64,000 nucleotides of DNA from Acidovorax_G sp046289925 (GTDB taxonomy: Bacteria; Pseudomonadota; Gammaproteobacteria; Burkholderiales; Burkholderiaceae_C), in contig JBKBUN010000001.1 of assembly GCA_046289925.1 (NCBI GenBank), positions 16,081 to 80,080 of the forward strand, read 5' to 3'. Positions 43,512-51,456 of the stretch are shown here, piece after piece. Made by a program: the position numbers and the translations under genes. Under the pieces are notes generated by a model. The model made no database searches and was not told the DNA's origin. It saw only the letters and a program-made list of their open reading frames with translations. How positions within the stretch are numbered: position 1 is the stretch's first letter; every line of letters begins with the position of its first letter.

Positions 43512-45497
43512 TCAGAAGTGGATGCCGCGCATCATCTGCTGCAGGGCCAGTGCTTCGGCCGACAGCTGCGGCTTGGCCTCTTTGCCACCCTGGGCCGCCG
43601 CGGAGTCTGGGAACATGCGGAAGCTGGTGTTCATCACGATCTGCGCGACGCGCGGCACCAGCGCGTGCAGCACCTGGCCCGTGATACCCAGGCGCGTGGC
43701 AATGCGCACCGGCTTGAAGATGCAGGCCTGAGCGACCAGGTCTGCAGCTTCCTCGGGGCTGAGCGTGGGCACGTTGTTGTAGATCTTGGTGGGCGCAATC
43801 ATGGGGGTGCGCACCAAGGGCATGTTGATGGTGGTGAAGGTGATGCCCTGGTCCGCGAACTCGCTCGATGCGCAGCGCGTCCACGCGTCCAACGCCGCCT
43901 TGCTGGCCACGTAAGCCGAAAAGCGCGGCGCGTTGGTGAGCACGCCGATGGAGCTGATGTTGACGATGTGGCCCTTGCGCTTTTGCACCATGGAGGGCAG
44001 CAGCCCCATGGTCACGCGCAGGCAGCCGAAGTAGTTGAGCTGCATGGTGCGCTCGAAGTCGTGGAAGCGGTCGTAGCTCGACTCGATGGCGCGGCGAATG
44101 GACCGCCCGGCGTTGTTGATGAGGAAATCCACCCCCCCATGGTCGGCAATGAGCTGCCGCACGAAGCGGTCGCAGTCCTGCATGTCGGCAATGTCCACGG
44201 CATATGCGATGAAGGCATAGCCCTTGTCTTGGGCCTCCTGGCAGGCGGCGTCGAGCTTGTCTTGGTCGCGTCCGCAGATGATGGTGGTGGCACCCGCCTC
44301 GGCAAACTTGTGCGCCGCCGCCAGGCCGATGCCCGAAGAGCCGCCCGTGACCAGCACCACCTTGCCTGCCACCGTGCCTTTGAGCGAGCGGTCGATGAAC
44401 AGCTCGGGGTCGAGATGGCGCTCCCAGTAGTCCCACAACCGCCAGGCATAGTCGCGCAGGTTGGGGCAGCTCACGCCCGAGCCCTTGAGTGCCGCCAGCG
44501 TCTCACGGCAGTCAAAGCGCGTGGGGTAGTTCACGAAGGTGAGCATGTCCTCTGGCAGACCCAGGTCCTTCATGATGGCGTTGCGCACGCGGCGCACCGG
44601 CGCCAGCGCCATCAGGCTCTTTTTCACGCCCTTGGGAATGAAGCCCAACAGCGCGGCATTGACGAACAGGTTCATGCGTGGCGCATGCGCAGCGCGGCTG
44701 AAGATGTCGAGTACATCGCCCACGCGGTAGCCCACGGGGTCCACCAGGTGGTAGCACTTGCGGTCGATGGCCTGCTGGTGGCTGATGACGGCCAGCGCGT
44801 TGACCACGAAATCCACGGGGACGATGTTCACCCGCCCGCCTTCCAGCCCCACCGACGGCATCCAGGGCGGCAGCAGCTGGCGCAGGCGCTGGATCAGCTT
44901 GAAGAAGTAGTACGGGCCGTCGATCTTGTCCATCTCGCCCGTGGTGCTGTCGCCCACCACCATGGCCGGGCGGTATACCGTCCAGGGCACCTTGCAGTCT
45001 TCGCGCACGATGCGCTCGCTCTCGTGCTTGGTGCGAAAGTACGGATGGTCCAGGCCCTCGGCCTCTTCGAACATGTCTTCGCGGAACACGCCTTCATACA
45101 GACCCGCGGCCGCGATGGACGACACATGGTGCAGGCGAGCTGCGTCGATGGCCTTGGCCAGGTCGATGGTGTTGCGCGTGCCGTCGACGTTGACCGCGAT
45201 CTGCGACTCTTCGTCGGCCGACAAGTCGTAGATAGCGGCCAAATGATAGAAGTGGTCCACCTGCCCTTTGAGCTTCTTGATGTCCTCGGCCGATACGCCG
45301 AGCTTTTTGGCCTTCAGGTCACCGTACACCGGCACCGCACGGCTCGGCCCTACGCCCCAGTAGGCGCGCAGATCGGCCACTTTGTCGGCGCTTTCCTTGC
45401 GCAACAAAAAATGCACGACCGTGCCTTTGCGCTCGAGCAGCTTCTTGACCAGCCGCTTGCCAATGAACCCCGTTGCACCCGTCACGAAATACTGCAT
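43512..45497 (-). CDS. Two-domain SDR, fatty acyl-CoA reductase-like
   Basis: A 661-residue fusion of two short-chain dehydrogenase modules. The N-half (1-370) is an extended SDR of the male-sterility/thioester-reductase type: MQYFVTGATGFIGKRLVKKL, VDHFYHLAAIYDLSADEESQ, DHPYFRTKHESERIVRED with a YxxxK-like pair. The C-half (375-620) is a classical SDR: GKVVLVTGGSSGIGLAAAHK, FLINNAGRSIRRAIESSY, VNISSIGVLTNAPRFSAYVA with the SxYxxxK catalytic set. Domain order and length match bacterial fatty acyl-CoA/aldehyde reductases of the Marinobacter Maqu_2220 type, which make fatty alcohols. AGGAG precedes the ATG. It is divergent from a phasin gene. Activity is inferred; such proteins are often annotated only as SDR oxidoreductases. 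Confidence 0.75.
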   Translation of the reverse strand: MQYFVTGATGFIGKRLVKKLLERKGTVVHFLLRKESADKVADLRAYWGVGPSRAVPVYGDLKAKKLGVSAEDIKKLKGQVDHFYHLAAIYDLSADEESQIAVNVDGTRNTIDLAKAIDAARLHHVSSIAAAGLYEGVFREDMFEEAEGLDHPYFRTKHESERIVREDCKVPWTVYRPAMVVGDSTTGEMDKIDGPYYFFKLIQRLRQLLPPWMPSVGLEGGRVNIVPVDFVVNALAVISHQQAIDRKCYHLVDPVGYRVGDVLDIFSRAAHAPRMNLFVNAALLGFIPKGVKKSLMALAPVRRVRNAIMKDLGLPEDMLTFVNYPTRFDCRETLAALKGSGVSCPNLRDYAWRLWDYWERHLDPELFIDRSLKGTVAGKVVLVTGGSSGIGLAAAHKFAEAGATTIICGRDQDKLDAACQEAQDKGYAFIAYAVDIADMQDCDRFVRQLIADHGGVDFLINNAGRSIRRAIESSYDRFHDFERTMQLNYFGCLRVTMGLLPSMVQKRKGHIVNISSIGVLTNAPRFSAYVASKAALDAWTRCASSEFADQGITFTTINMPLVRTPMIAPTKIYNNVPTLSPEEAADLVAQACIFKPVRIATRLGITGQVLHALVPRVAQIVMNTSFRMFPDSAAAQGGKEAKPQLSAEALALQQMMRGIHF

Positions 45498-45709
45498 AAC
45501 CACTCCTGTGAGAACGGGCCATTCTTGCGCAAGCGCGAAAGCCGCCGATTCAGCAAAAACCCGTGGCGCGGGCCGCAGACTGTAGACGGGCGGCTCTACG
45601 TTTTTAGGATCGCACGCCTACACCTGCACGGGCTCGCGGCGTACAGTGCATGCATGGGCCGGGGGCACCACCGCACCGGCTTACCCGTTCACCCATCCCG
45701 GAGGTTCCC

Positions 45710-46351
45710 ATGGTCAAGAAACTGCAAAAACTCAGCAACGACAAGAAGAAGGGCAGCCACTCGCAGCTGTCGAACACCGTCAAGGATTCGGCCCAGCAGA
45801 TCTGGCTGGCCGGTCTGGGGGCCTTTGCCAAGGCGCAAGTCGAAGGCGGCAAGGTGTTTGAGGCACTGGTCAAGGAAGGCCTGACTCTGCAACGCAAGAC
45901 CCAGGCCGTGGCCGAAGAAAAGATCTCCGAAGCGACGAGCCGCATGAGCACCATGGCCAACGACATCGGCTCGCGCGCCGCCGGCCAATGGGACAAGCTG
46001 GAAACCATTTTTGAAGACCGCGTAGCCAAGGCCCTGGCCAAGCTGGGCGTGCCCTCGGCACGTGACCTCGAAGCCCTGAGCGCCCGTGTGGACGCGCTGG
46101 CCAAGAGCGTGGGCAAGGCAGCCCCCAAGGCAGAAGCCAAGCCCGCCGCGGCTGCCAAGAAGGTCGCCACCAAGCCCGTGGCCCCAAAGGCCGCCGCCAA
46201 GCCCGCTGCCAAGCCCGCTGCCGTGAAGCCGGCCGCCAAGAAGACCGCCCCGGCCAAGAAGGCCGCCGCCAAGCCCCGCGCGCCCTTCCCCAAGGTGGCC
46301 CCTCGCACCGAGGCCGCTGCCGAGACGGCCGCGACGCCTGCAGCCAACTGA
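45710..46351 (+). CDS. Phasin, PhaF/PhaI-like granule-associated protein
   Basis: A 213-residue polyhydroxyalkanoate granule-associated protein. The N-terminal phasin domain (SAQQIWLAGLGAFAKAQVEG, GKVFEALVKEGLTLQRKTQA) coats the granule. A coiled-coil segment (ARDLEALSARVDALAKSVGK) mediates oligomerisation in homologues. The C-terminal ~75 residues are histone-H1-like Ala/Lys/Pro repeats (KPAAKPAAVKPAAKKTAPAK) as in PhaF, which binds DNA and spreads granules at division. GGAGG lies ahead of the ATG and a strong terminator follows. Confidence 0.92.
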   Translation: MVKKLQKLSNDKKKGSHSQLSNTVKDSAQQIWLAGLGAFAKAQVEGGKVFEALVKEGLTLQRKTQAVAEEKISEATSRMSTMANDIGSRAAGQWDKLETIFEDRVAKALAKLGVPSARDLEALSARVDALAKSVGKAAPKAEAKPAAAAKKVATKPVAPKAAAKPAAKPAAVKPAAKKTAPAKKAAAKPRAPFPKVAPRTEAAAETAATPAAN

Positions 46352-46386
46352 CCCCAAGGCGGGCGCTTGCGCCCTGCCCGTCCCTG

Positions 46387-46423
46387 AAGGCCGTCCCGCT
46401 CCACGCGCGACGGCCTTTTTTTG
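46387..46423 (+). terminator. Rho-independent terminator after the phasin gene
   Basis: The stem aaggccgtc pairs with gacggcctt across a loop of about 13 bases, followed by seven T, 35 bases past the phasin stop. Confidence 0.9.
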
Positions 46424-46549
46424 CGCCAGCCTCCGGGTTGACCACGAGGCGCGGCGCGCACGCACGGCGCCAGGCCCGGGCGCTGCTGCGTTAGAGTAGC
46501 CACACCACTATCGCCCTTACCACCCAGAACCGCCAAGGGGACAGCACGC

Positions 46550-47215
46550 ATGGTCAAAAAAGCGCCCAGACGCACGGCCGAACGCATCCTGGAAGTCACG
46601 CTCGATCTGTTCAACCGCTTCGGCGAGCCCAATGTCTCGACCACGCTGATCTCGGCCGAACTGCGCATCAGCCCGGGCAACCTGTACTACCACTACCCGG
46701 CCAAGGACGAGCTGATCAACGCGCTGTTCGACCGCTACGAACGGTCGCTGAACGAGCTGCTGGGCGCGGCCGACGGTGTGCGCAACGTAGAGGACGCCTG
46801 GTTCTTCATGCACACGCTGTTCGAGCTGATCTGGCAGTACCGGTTTCTGTACCGCGACCTCAACGACCTGCTGTCCAAGAACCGGCGGCTCGAAACCGCG
46901 TTCCAGGTCATCCTCAAGAACAAGACGCGCGCCGTGCGCTCCATGCTCGACGGCATGGGCCGCAACGACACTGTGCACATCGACCCGCGCGAACTCGAAG
47001 CCACTGCCACCAGCATGGTGGTGGTGCTCACCTACTGGCTGAGTTTCGAGTATGTGCGCGACCCGCGCCGCGCGCTGGAACCCGACAGCGCACAGGCCGC
47101 CCTGCTGCGTGGCGCGCACCATGTGCTGAATCTGCTCATGCCCTACCTTGAATCCGAACAGCGCCTGCACCTGCTGCGCCTGGTGGGCGCATACGCACCG
47201 CAGGCGCAGGGCTGA
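46550..47215 (+). CDS. TetR-family regulator (PHA/fatty-acid-type)
   Basis: A 221-residue TetR protein. RRTAERILEVTLDLFNRFGE opens the DNA-binding domain; the recognition helix lies in ISAELRISPGNLYYHYPAKD. The C-terminal domain (FELIWQYRFLYRDLNDLLSK, LTYWLSFEYVRDPRR) is the type common in regulators near phasin and PHA genes in proteobacteria. It has its own leader after the phasin terminator and is followed by the TPR-like gene. Target and ligand are unknown; control of the adjacent phasin or reductase is plausible. Confidence 0.88.
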   Translation: MVKKAPRRTAERILEVTLDLFNRFGEPNVSTTLISAELRISPGNLYYHYPAKDELINALFDRYERSLNELLGAADGVRNVEDAWFFMHTLFELIWQYRFLYRDLNDLLSKNRRLETAFQVILKNKTRAVRSMLDGMGRNDTVHIDPRELEATATSMVVVLTYWLSFEYVRDPRRALEPDSAQAALLRGAHHVLNLLMPYLESEQRLHLLRLVGAYAPQAQG

Positions 47216-47225
47216 GCCAGCACCG

Positions 47226-47257
47226 ACCACAACCACAACCACAACCACAACCACAAC
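47226..47257. repeat. Hexanucleotide simple repeat (ACCACA)5
   Basis: Five full ACCACA units and a partial sixth lie between the tetR stop (47215) and the ribosome site of the TPR-like gene (start 47287). Such tracts can change unit number by slippage. Confidence 0.9.
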
Positions 47258-47286
47258 AATCCACCGAACTGCACAGGAGACACACC

Positions 47287-48063
47287 ATGGCCAAATGGAC
47301 CGCATTCCCCCACGCCGGCGACTACCGCTTCGATGCCGCCAGCACCAAAAAGCACTGGGCACGGCTGCACGCGGGCGATGCGGAACCCTGCCCCAAGGAT
47401 GCGGCACTGCTGGAAGCCTGGGCCCTGTTCCACAACGGCGACTTTGAAGGTGCCACCGCCGCCGGACTGGCCTTGGGCGGCCGCGGCATCACCGTGGCCA
47501 ACAAGGCCACAGCGATCTACGCCAACTACCTCGAACCCAAAGAGAAAACGCGCCTGGACCTGTTCATGACTGTGGCCGAGCGCGCCCAAGCACAAGCCGC
47601 CGAAACACCCGACGACGCCAACGCCCACTACTGGAACGCGTACGCCCTGGGCCGCTACAGCCAGGGCATCAGCGTGGCCAAGGCACTGGCCCAGGGTCTG
47701 GGCAGCAAGGTCAAAGAATCGCTGGAGCGCGCCATTGCCTTGGAGCCCAAGCACGCTGACGCCCGCATTGCGCTGGGAGCCTTCCATGCCGAAGTCATCG
47801 ACAAGGTGGGCTCGCTGATCGGGGGCATGACCTACGGTGCCAAGAAGGACGTGGGGCTCAAGCTGTTCCAGGAAGCGCTCAAGCTCAACCCCGGCTCGGC
47901 CATCGCCATGATCGAGTACGCCAACGCATTGGTGATGCTGGACGGCGACAAGAAGATGAAGGAGGCCACCGCGCTGTACGAAAAGGCGGCCGCTTGCACG
48001 CCCCAGGACGCGATGGAGCGCCTGGATGTCGAGATGGCGAAAGCGGAACTCGAAGGGGAGTAA
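47287..48063 (+). CDS. TPR-like conserved hypothetical protein
   Basis: A 258-residue soluble protein with helical repeat character. Helix pairs such as DAALLEAWALFHNGDFEGAT, LERAIALEPKHADARIALGA and FQEALKLNPGSAIAMIEYAN fit the TPR consensus, with LEP and LNP turns. There is no signal peptide. CAGGAGACACACC precedes the ATG. It follows the TetR gene after the hexanucleotide tract and may be co-transcribed. Likely a scaffold protein; function unknown. Confidence 0.82.
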   Translation: MAKWTAFPHAGDYRFDAASTKKHWARLHAGDAEPCPKDAALLEAWALFHNGDFEGATAAGLALGGRGITVANKATAIYANYLEPKEKTRLDLFMTVAERAQAQAAETPDDANAHYWNAYALGRYSQGISVAKALAQGLGSKVKESLERAIALEPKHADARIALGAFHAEVIDKVGSLIGGMTYGAKKDVGLKLFQEALKLNPGSAIAMIEYANALVMLDGDKKMKEATALYEKAAACTPQDAMERLDVEMAKAELEGE

Positions 48064-48085
48064 GGGGGCATCCCCCTGAGGCGCT

Positions 48086-48138
48086 GCGCGCCTTCCCCCT
48101 TCTCTCGAACGGCTGCGCCGTTCGGGAAGGGGGACGCA
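48086..48138. repeat. Nested inverted repeat
   Basis: Outer arms ccttccccct and aaggggg flank the perfect hairpin cgaacggc-tgc-gccgttcg (48106-48124). It lies right after the TPR gene stop and could form a terminator-like structure, but there is no T-run. Confidence 0.65.
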
Positions 48139-48503
48139 GCCCTCGCTGCGGGGCGGCCCTTGCTTGGCTGCCCTGGCTCTTGGGCTGCGCCAGTTTTTTG
48201 CCGCCATGACGAAGCGGGCGCTGGTGGGTGCCGGGCTTCGCCGGCCCGGGGGGGCTGGCGCCCTCACCAGGCCGAGCGCAGCGATGGCCCGCCCCGCCCC
48301 CTTCAGGATGCGCCGAGGCGCGCAGCGTCTGGGGTGGCCTGCGTGCCGTAGGACACGCAGGCTTCGTCAACTGACTCGCCGCATTGGTCCGAACGCAGCG
48401 CCGCAGGCGCGAAGTCCGTTATGCGGCGCACCCCAGGCGCGAGCACCGCAGCTTGCCCGGAGCGAAGCGCAGGGTCGCAGCCTGTAGGGTCGCCTTTTCT
48501 TTG

Positions 48504-48537
48504 GTGACTTTCTTTTGGCGACCCAAAAGAAAGTCAC
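48504..48537. repeat. Perfect 15-base-pair hairpin
   Basis: The arm gtgactttcttttgg and its exact inverse ccaaaagaaagtcac are separated by a cgac tetraloop. I recall this motif as widespread in intergenic DNA of several proteobacteria. Confidence 0.85.
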
Positions 48538-48612
48538 TGCGCCGCCGGGCGCACATCCCGGCTCCGGACCACAAAACGCCCCAGCGGTCTACTACCACCA
48601 AAGAACGAAAAC

Positions 48613-48662
48613 GCTATGAATTCCATAGCTGCTCGTGCTTGATCCAAAAGCACGAGCGGCCA
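48613..48662. repeat. Dispersed double-hairpin repeat
   Basis: The first stem is gctatg/catagc around aattc (48613-48629). The second is gctcgtgctt against aagcacgagc. It matches the element at 23055 in order, spacing and the tail caagcacgagcggcc with few changes. Confidence 0.8.
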
Positions 48663-48675
48663 TTCTTCGGCCTCC

Positions 48676-49971
48676 TCAAACCGCCGCCAAGGCCTGCTCC
48701 AGATCGGCCAGCAAATCGTCGATGTGCTCAATCCCGACCGACAGCCGCACCGCGTCCTCCGGCACCCCTGCCCGCGCCAGCTCCTCAGGCGAGAGCTGGC
48801 GGTGCGTGGTCGAGGCCGGGTGCGTGGCCAGCGACTTCGCATCGCCAATGTTGACCAGGCGCGTGAAAAGCTGCAGCGCATCCAGGAAGCGCGCCCCGGC
48901 AGCGCGGCCGTCGCCGTCGCGCGGCTTGACGCCGAAGGTGAGCAGGCCCGAAGCCTTGCCGCCCAGATAGCGCTGCGCCAGCGCATGGTCGGGGTGATGG
49001 GGCAGGCCCGCGTAGTTGACCCAGCCCACGCGCGCGTGCTGCGCCAGGAACTGCGCCACGCGCAGCGTGTTGGCGTTGATGCGCTCCATGCGCAGGGCCA
49101 GGGTTTCAATGCCTTGCAAGATGAGGAAGGCGTTGAACGGCGAGATCGCCGCGCCCGTGTTGCGCAGCGGCACCACGCGCGCACGGCCGATGTAGGCGGC
49201 CGAGCCCAAGGCCTCGGTGTAGACCACGCCGTGGTAGCTCACGTCGGGTTCGTTCAGGCGCTTGAAGCGCTCTTTGTGCTCGGCCCACGGAAACTTGCCG
49301 CTGTCCACAATGGCCCCGCCGATGCTGGTGCCATGCCCGCCCAGGTACTTGGTGAGCGAATGCACCACGATGTCGGCCCCGTGCTCGATGGGGCGCAGCA
49401 GGTAGGGCGACGCCACGGTGTTGTCCACGATCAGCGGCACGCCATGGCGGTGGGCGATGGCGGCCACCGCGGCGATGTCGGTGATGTTGCCCTGCGGATT
49501 GCCGATGGACTCGACAAAGATCGCCTTGGTGCGCGCATCGATCAGCGGCTCGAAGCTGGCCGGGTTGCGGTGGTCGGCAAAGCGCGTGGTGATGCCGAAC
49601 TGCGGCAGCGTGTGCGCCAGCAGGTTGTAAGTGCCGCCGTACAGCGCGGTGCTGGAGACGATGTTGTCCCCAGCCTCGGCGATGGTCTGGATGGCGTAGG
49701 TCACAGCCGCCTGCCCCGAGGCCAGCGCCAGCGCCGCGATGCCGCCTTCCAGCGCCGCCACGCGTTGCTCCAGCACGTCCTGCGTGGGGTTCATGATGCG
49801 GGTGTAGATGTTGCCCGGCACCTTCAGGTCGAACAGGTCAGCGCCGTGCTGCGCGCTGTCGAACGCGTACGCCGCCGTTTGGTAGATGGGCACCGCCACG
49901 GCGCGTGTGGTGGGGTCGGGCCGGTAACCGGCGTGCACGGAGCGGGTTTCAAACTTCCACGCAGAAGACAT
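48676..49971 (-). CDS. metY: O-acetylhomoserine sulfhydrylase (MetY/CysD type)
   Basis: A 431-residue PLP-dependent Cys/Met metabolism enzyme that makes homocysteine from O-acetyl-L-homoserine and sulfide. FETRSVHAGYRPDPTTRAVA is the family N-terminus. Others: YTRIMNPTQDVLEQRVAALE, ASGQAAVTYAIQTIAEAGDN, the PLP-binding Lys in VVHSLTKYLGGHGTSIGG, and the C-terminal FTRLVNIGDAKSLATHPAST. Length (~430) separates MetY from the shorter MetB/MetC. AAAGGA lies ahead of the ATG. The sulfate-binding-protein gene lies upstream on the same strand. Confidence 0.93.
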   Translation of the reverse strand: MSSAWKFETRSVHAGYRPDPTTRAVAVPIYQTAAYAFDSAQHGADLFDLKVPGNIYTRIMNPTQDVLEQRVAALEGGIAALALASGQAAVTYAIQTIAEAGDNIVSSTALYGGTYNLLAHTLPQFGITTRFADHRNPASFEPLIDARTKAIFVESIGNPQGNITDIAAVAAIAHRHGVPLIVDNTVASPYLLRPIEHGADIVVHSLTKYLGGHGTSIGGAIVDSGKFPWAEHKERFKRLNEPDVSYHGVVYTEALGSAAYIGRARVVPLRNTGAAISPFNAFLILQGIETLALRMERINANTLRVAQFLAQHARVGWVNYAGLPHHPDHALAQRYLGGKASGLLTFGVKPRDGDGRAAGARFLDALQLFTRLVNIGDAKSLATHPASTTHRQLSPEELARAGVPEDAVRLSVGIEHIDDLLADLEQALAAV

Positions 49972-50039
49972 GGGATCGGTCCTTTCGTTGTTGCATACGG
50001 ATCAGGGGGGCCATCCAAGGGGTGCGGATCGGCGGTGCA

Positions 50040-50146
50040 TCAGGCTGCGGCCAGCGCCACGGCATTGCGGGCCACGGCCGCCGGGTGGGCCGGCCGTAGC
50101 AGGCCCAGGTGCTCGCGCAGCGTGCGGCCATGGTAACGGGTGCGGC
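50040..50146 (-). pseudogene. Possible remnant of an NtaA/DszA-type monooxygenase C-terminus
   Basis: Within the 389-base gap between metY and the sulfate-binding-protein gene, one frame ends in YHGRTLREHLGLLRPAHP followed by a short tail and stop. TLREHLGLPRP-like endings are typical of NtaA/DszA/SfnG-type FMN-dependent monooxygenases, which are often encoded beside sulfur-starvation genes. Upstream of it the frame has no monooxygenase character, so this looks like a decayed or truncated tail. The rest of the gap (49972-50039 and 50147-50360) shows nothing I can assign. Confidence 0.4.
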
Positions 50147-50360
50147 ACCGAGGCCTGGGCCTGCGCGGCCAGCAAACGCCAAAGCCAGCATTCAAGGCGC
50201 GGTGTGCAGACGCTGGCCTGTGGCGCTGTCGGCGTGGGCATTTCAAGATCTTCAGGCATACCCGGCACGCACAGAGCCAGGCCCTGCCAATGCGGGGGGC
50301 TGCCAGCACACCGATGGATGGGCACGGCGAGGCTCCAGCGGCTGCGCAAGCGGTACGCGC

Positions 50361-51380
50361 TTACTTCTTGGTGAAGATCTGGTCGAACACCGCGCCGTCG
50401 GCAAAGTGCTGCTTGCTGGCCGCAGCCCAGCCGCCAAAGGCTTCGTCGATGGTGAACAGCGGAATCTTGGGCAATTGCTTGGCGTACTTGGCCTGGGCTT
50501 TTTCAGAGCGCGGACGGTAGAAGTGCTTGCCGATCAGGTCCTGGGCTTCTTCGGTGTAGAGGAACTTCAGGTACTCCTCGGCCACGGCGCGCGTGCCCTT
50601 CTTGTCCACATTCCGGTCCACCAGCGTCACGGCGGGCTCGGCCAGGATGGAGAGCGACGGATAAACGAAGTCCACCTTGTTGCCGAATTCCTTTTCCAGC
50701 AGGTAGGCCTCGTTCTCCCAGGCGATGAGCACATCGCCCTGGTTGCGCTGCGCAAAGGTGACGGTGGAGCCGCGGGCGCCGGTGTCCAGAACGGGCACGT
50801 TCTGGTAGAGCTTGGCCACGAACTCCTTGGCCTTGGCGTCGCCGCCGTACTTGCGCTTGGCAAATTCCCAAGCGGCCAGGTAGTTCCAGCGTGCGCCGCC
50901 CGACGTCTTGGGGTTGGGCGTGATCACCTTCACGTCGGCGCGCACCAGGTCGTCCCAGTTCTTGATCTGCTTGGGATTGCCCTGGCGCACCACCAGCACG
51001 ATGGTCGAGGTGTAGGGCGCGCTGTTGTGCGGCAGGCGTTTTTGCCAGTCTTTTGGAATCCACTGGCCATTGGTGTGCAGTGCGTCGGTGTCACCGGCCA
51101 GGGCCAGCGTGGCCACGTCCGCGTCCAGCCCGTCGATGATCGAGCGGGCCTGCTTGCCCGAGCCGCCGTGCGACTGCTTGATGGTCACCTCCTGGCCGGT
51201 CTTGGCCTTCCAGTGGCGGGCAAACGCGGCATTGATGTCCACGTACAGCTCGCGGGTGGGGTCGTAGCTCACGTTCAGCAGATTCACAGGCGCTGGCTGC
51301 GCCTGCACCGGCAGGCTGGTGAGAGGCGCCAGGGTGGCAATGCCCAGCAGGGCAGCGAGAAAAGGGCGGCGGCGGTTCAT
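50361..51380 (-). CDS. sbp: Sulfate/thiosulfate ABC transporter substrate-binding protein
   Basis: A 339-residue periplasmic binding protein. A signal peptide ends near PVQAQPA. NLLNVSYDPTRELYVDINAA is the canonical Sbp/CysP start; others are IKQSHGGSGKQARSIIDGLD, VITPNPKTSGGARWNYLAAW, RGSTVTFAQRNQGDVLIAWE and FYRPRSEKAQAKYAKQLPKI. It captures sulfate for a CysTWA importer whose genes are not in this window. The AT-rich upstream segment (51430-51500) probably holds its sulfur-responsive (CysB-type) promoter. Confidence 0.95.
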   Translation of the reverse strand: MNRRRPFLAALLGIATLAPLTSLPVQAQPAPVNLLNVSYDPTRELYVDINAAFARHWKAKTGQEVTIKQSHGGSGKQARSIIDGLDADVATLALAGDTDALHTNGQWIPKDWQKRLPHNSAPYTSTIVLVVRQGNPKQIKNWDDLVRADVKVITPNPKTSGGARWNYLAAWEFAKRKYGGDAKAKEFVAKLYQNVPVLDTGARGSTVTFAQRNQGDVLIAWENEAYLLEKEFGNKVDFVYPSLSILAEPAVTLVDRNVDKKGTRAVAEEYLKFLYTEEAQDLIGKHFYRPRSEKAQAKYAKQLPKIPLFTIDEAFGGWAAASKQHFADGAVFDQIFTKK

Positions 51381-51456
51381 GTGCGGTGCTCTTCCCAACA
51401 ACAAGCAGACCCCGATGGCCTGCGGATGAGCGAATGGTCCGCACTTCGCTTTAGAA

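Larger units (their letters stand above)
48064..48675. other. 612-base intergenic mosaic of repeats, no gene seen
   Basis: No reading frame here has domain character or a ribosome site. The region is made of at least three inverted repeats (48086-48138, 48504-48537, 48613-48662) and smaller GC-rich hairpins, such as the one near 48228-48252. It lies between convergent genes. Confidence 0.7.

Noticed and set aside
43476..45884. 802-residue plus-strand open frame
   Set aside because: Antisense of the two-domain reductase, running through the divergent promoter region.
45604..46680. 358-residue minus-strand open frame opposite the phasin
   Set aside because: Leu/Ala/Gly-rich shadow of the Lys/Ala repeats of the phasin; contains the phasin terminator.
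47226..47257. Repeat tract considered as a CRISPR-like array
   Set aside because: Pure 6-base tandem units with no spacers.
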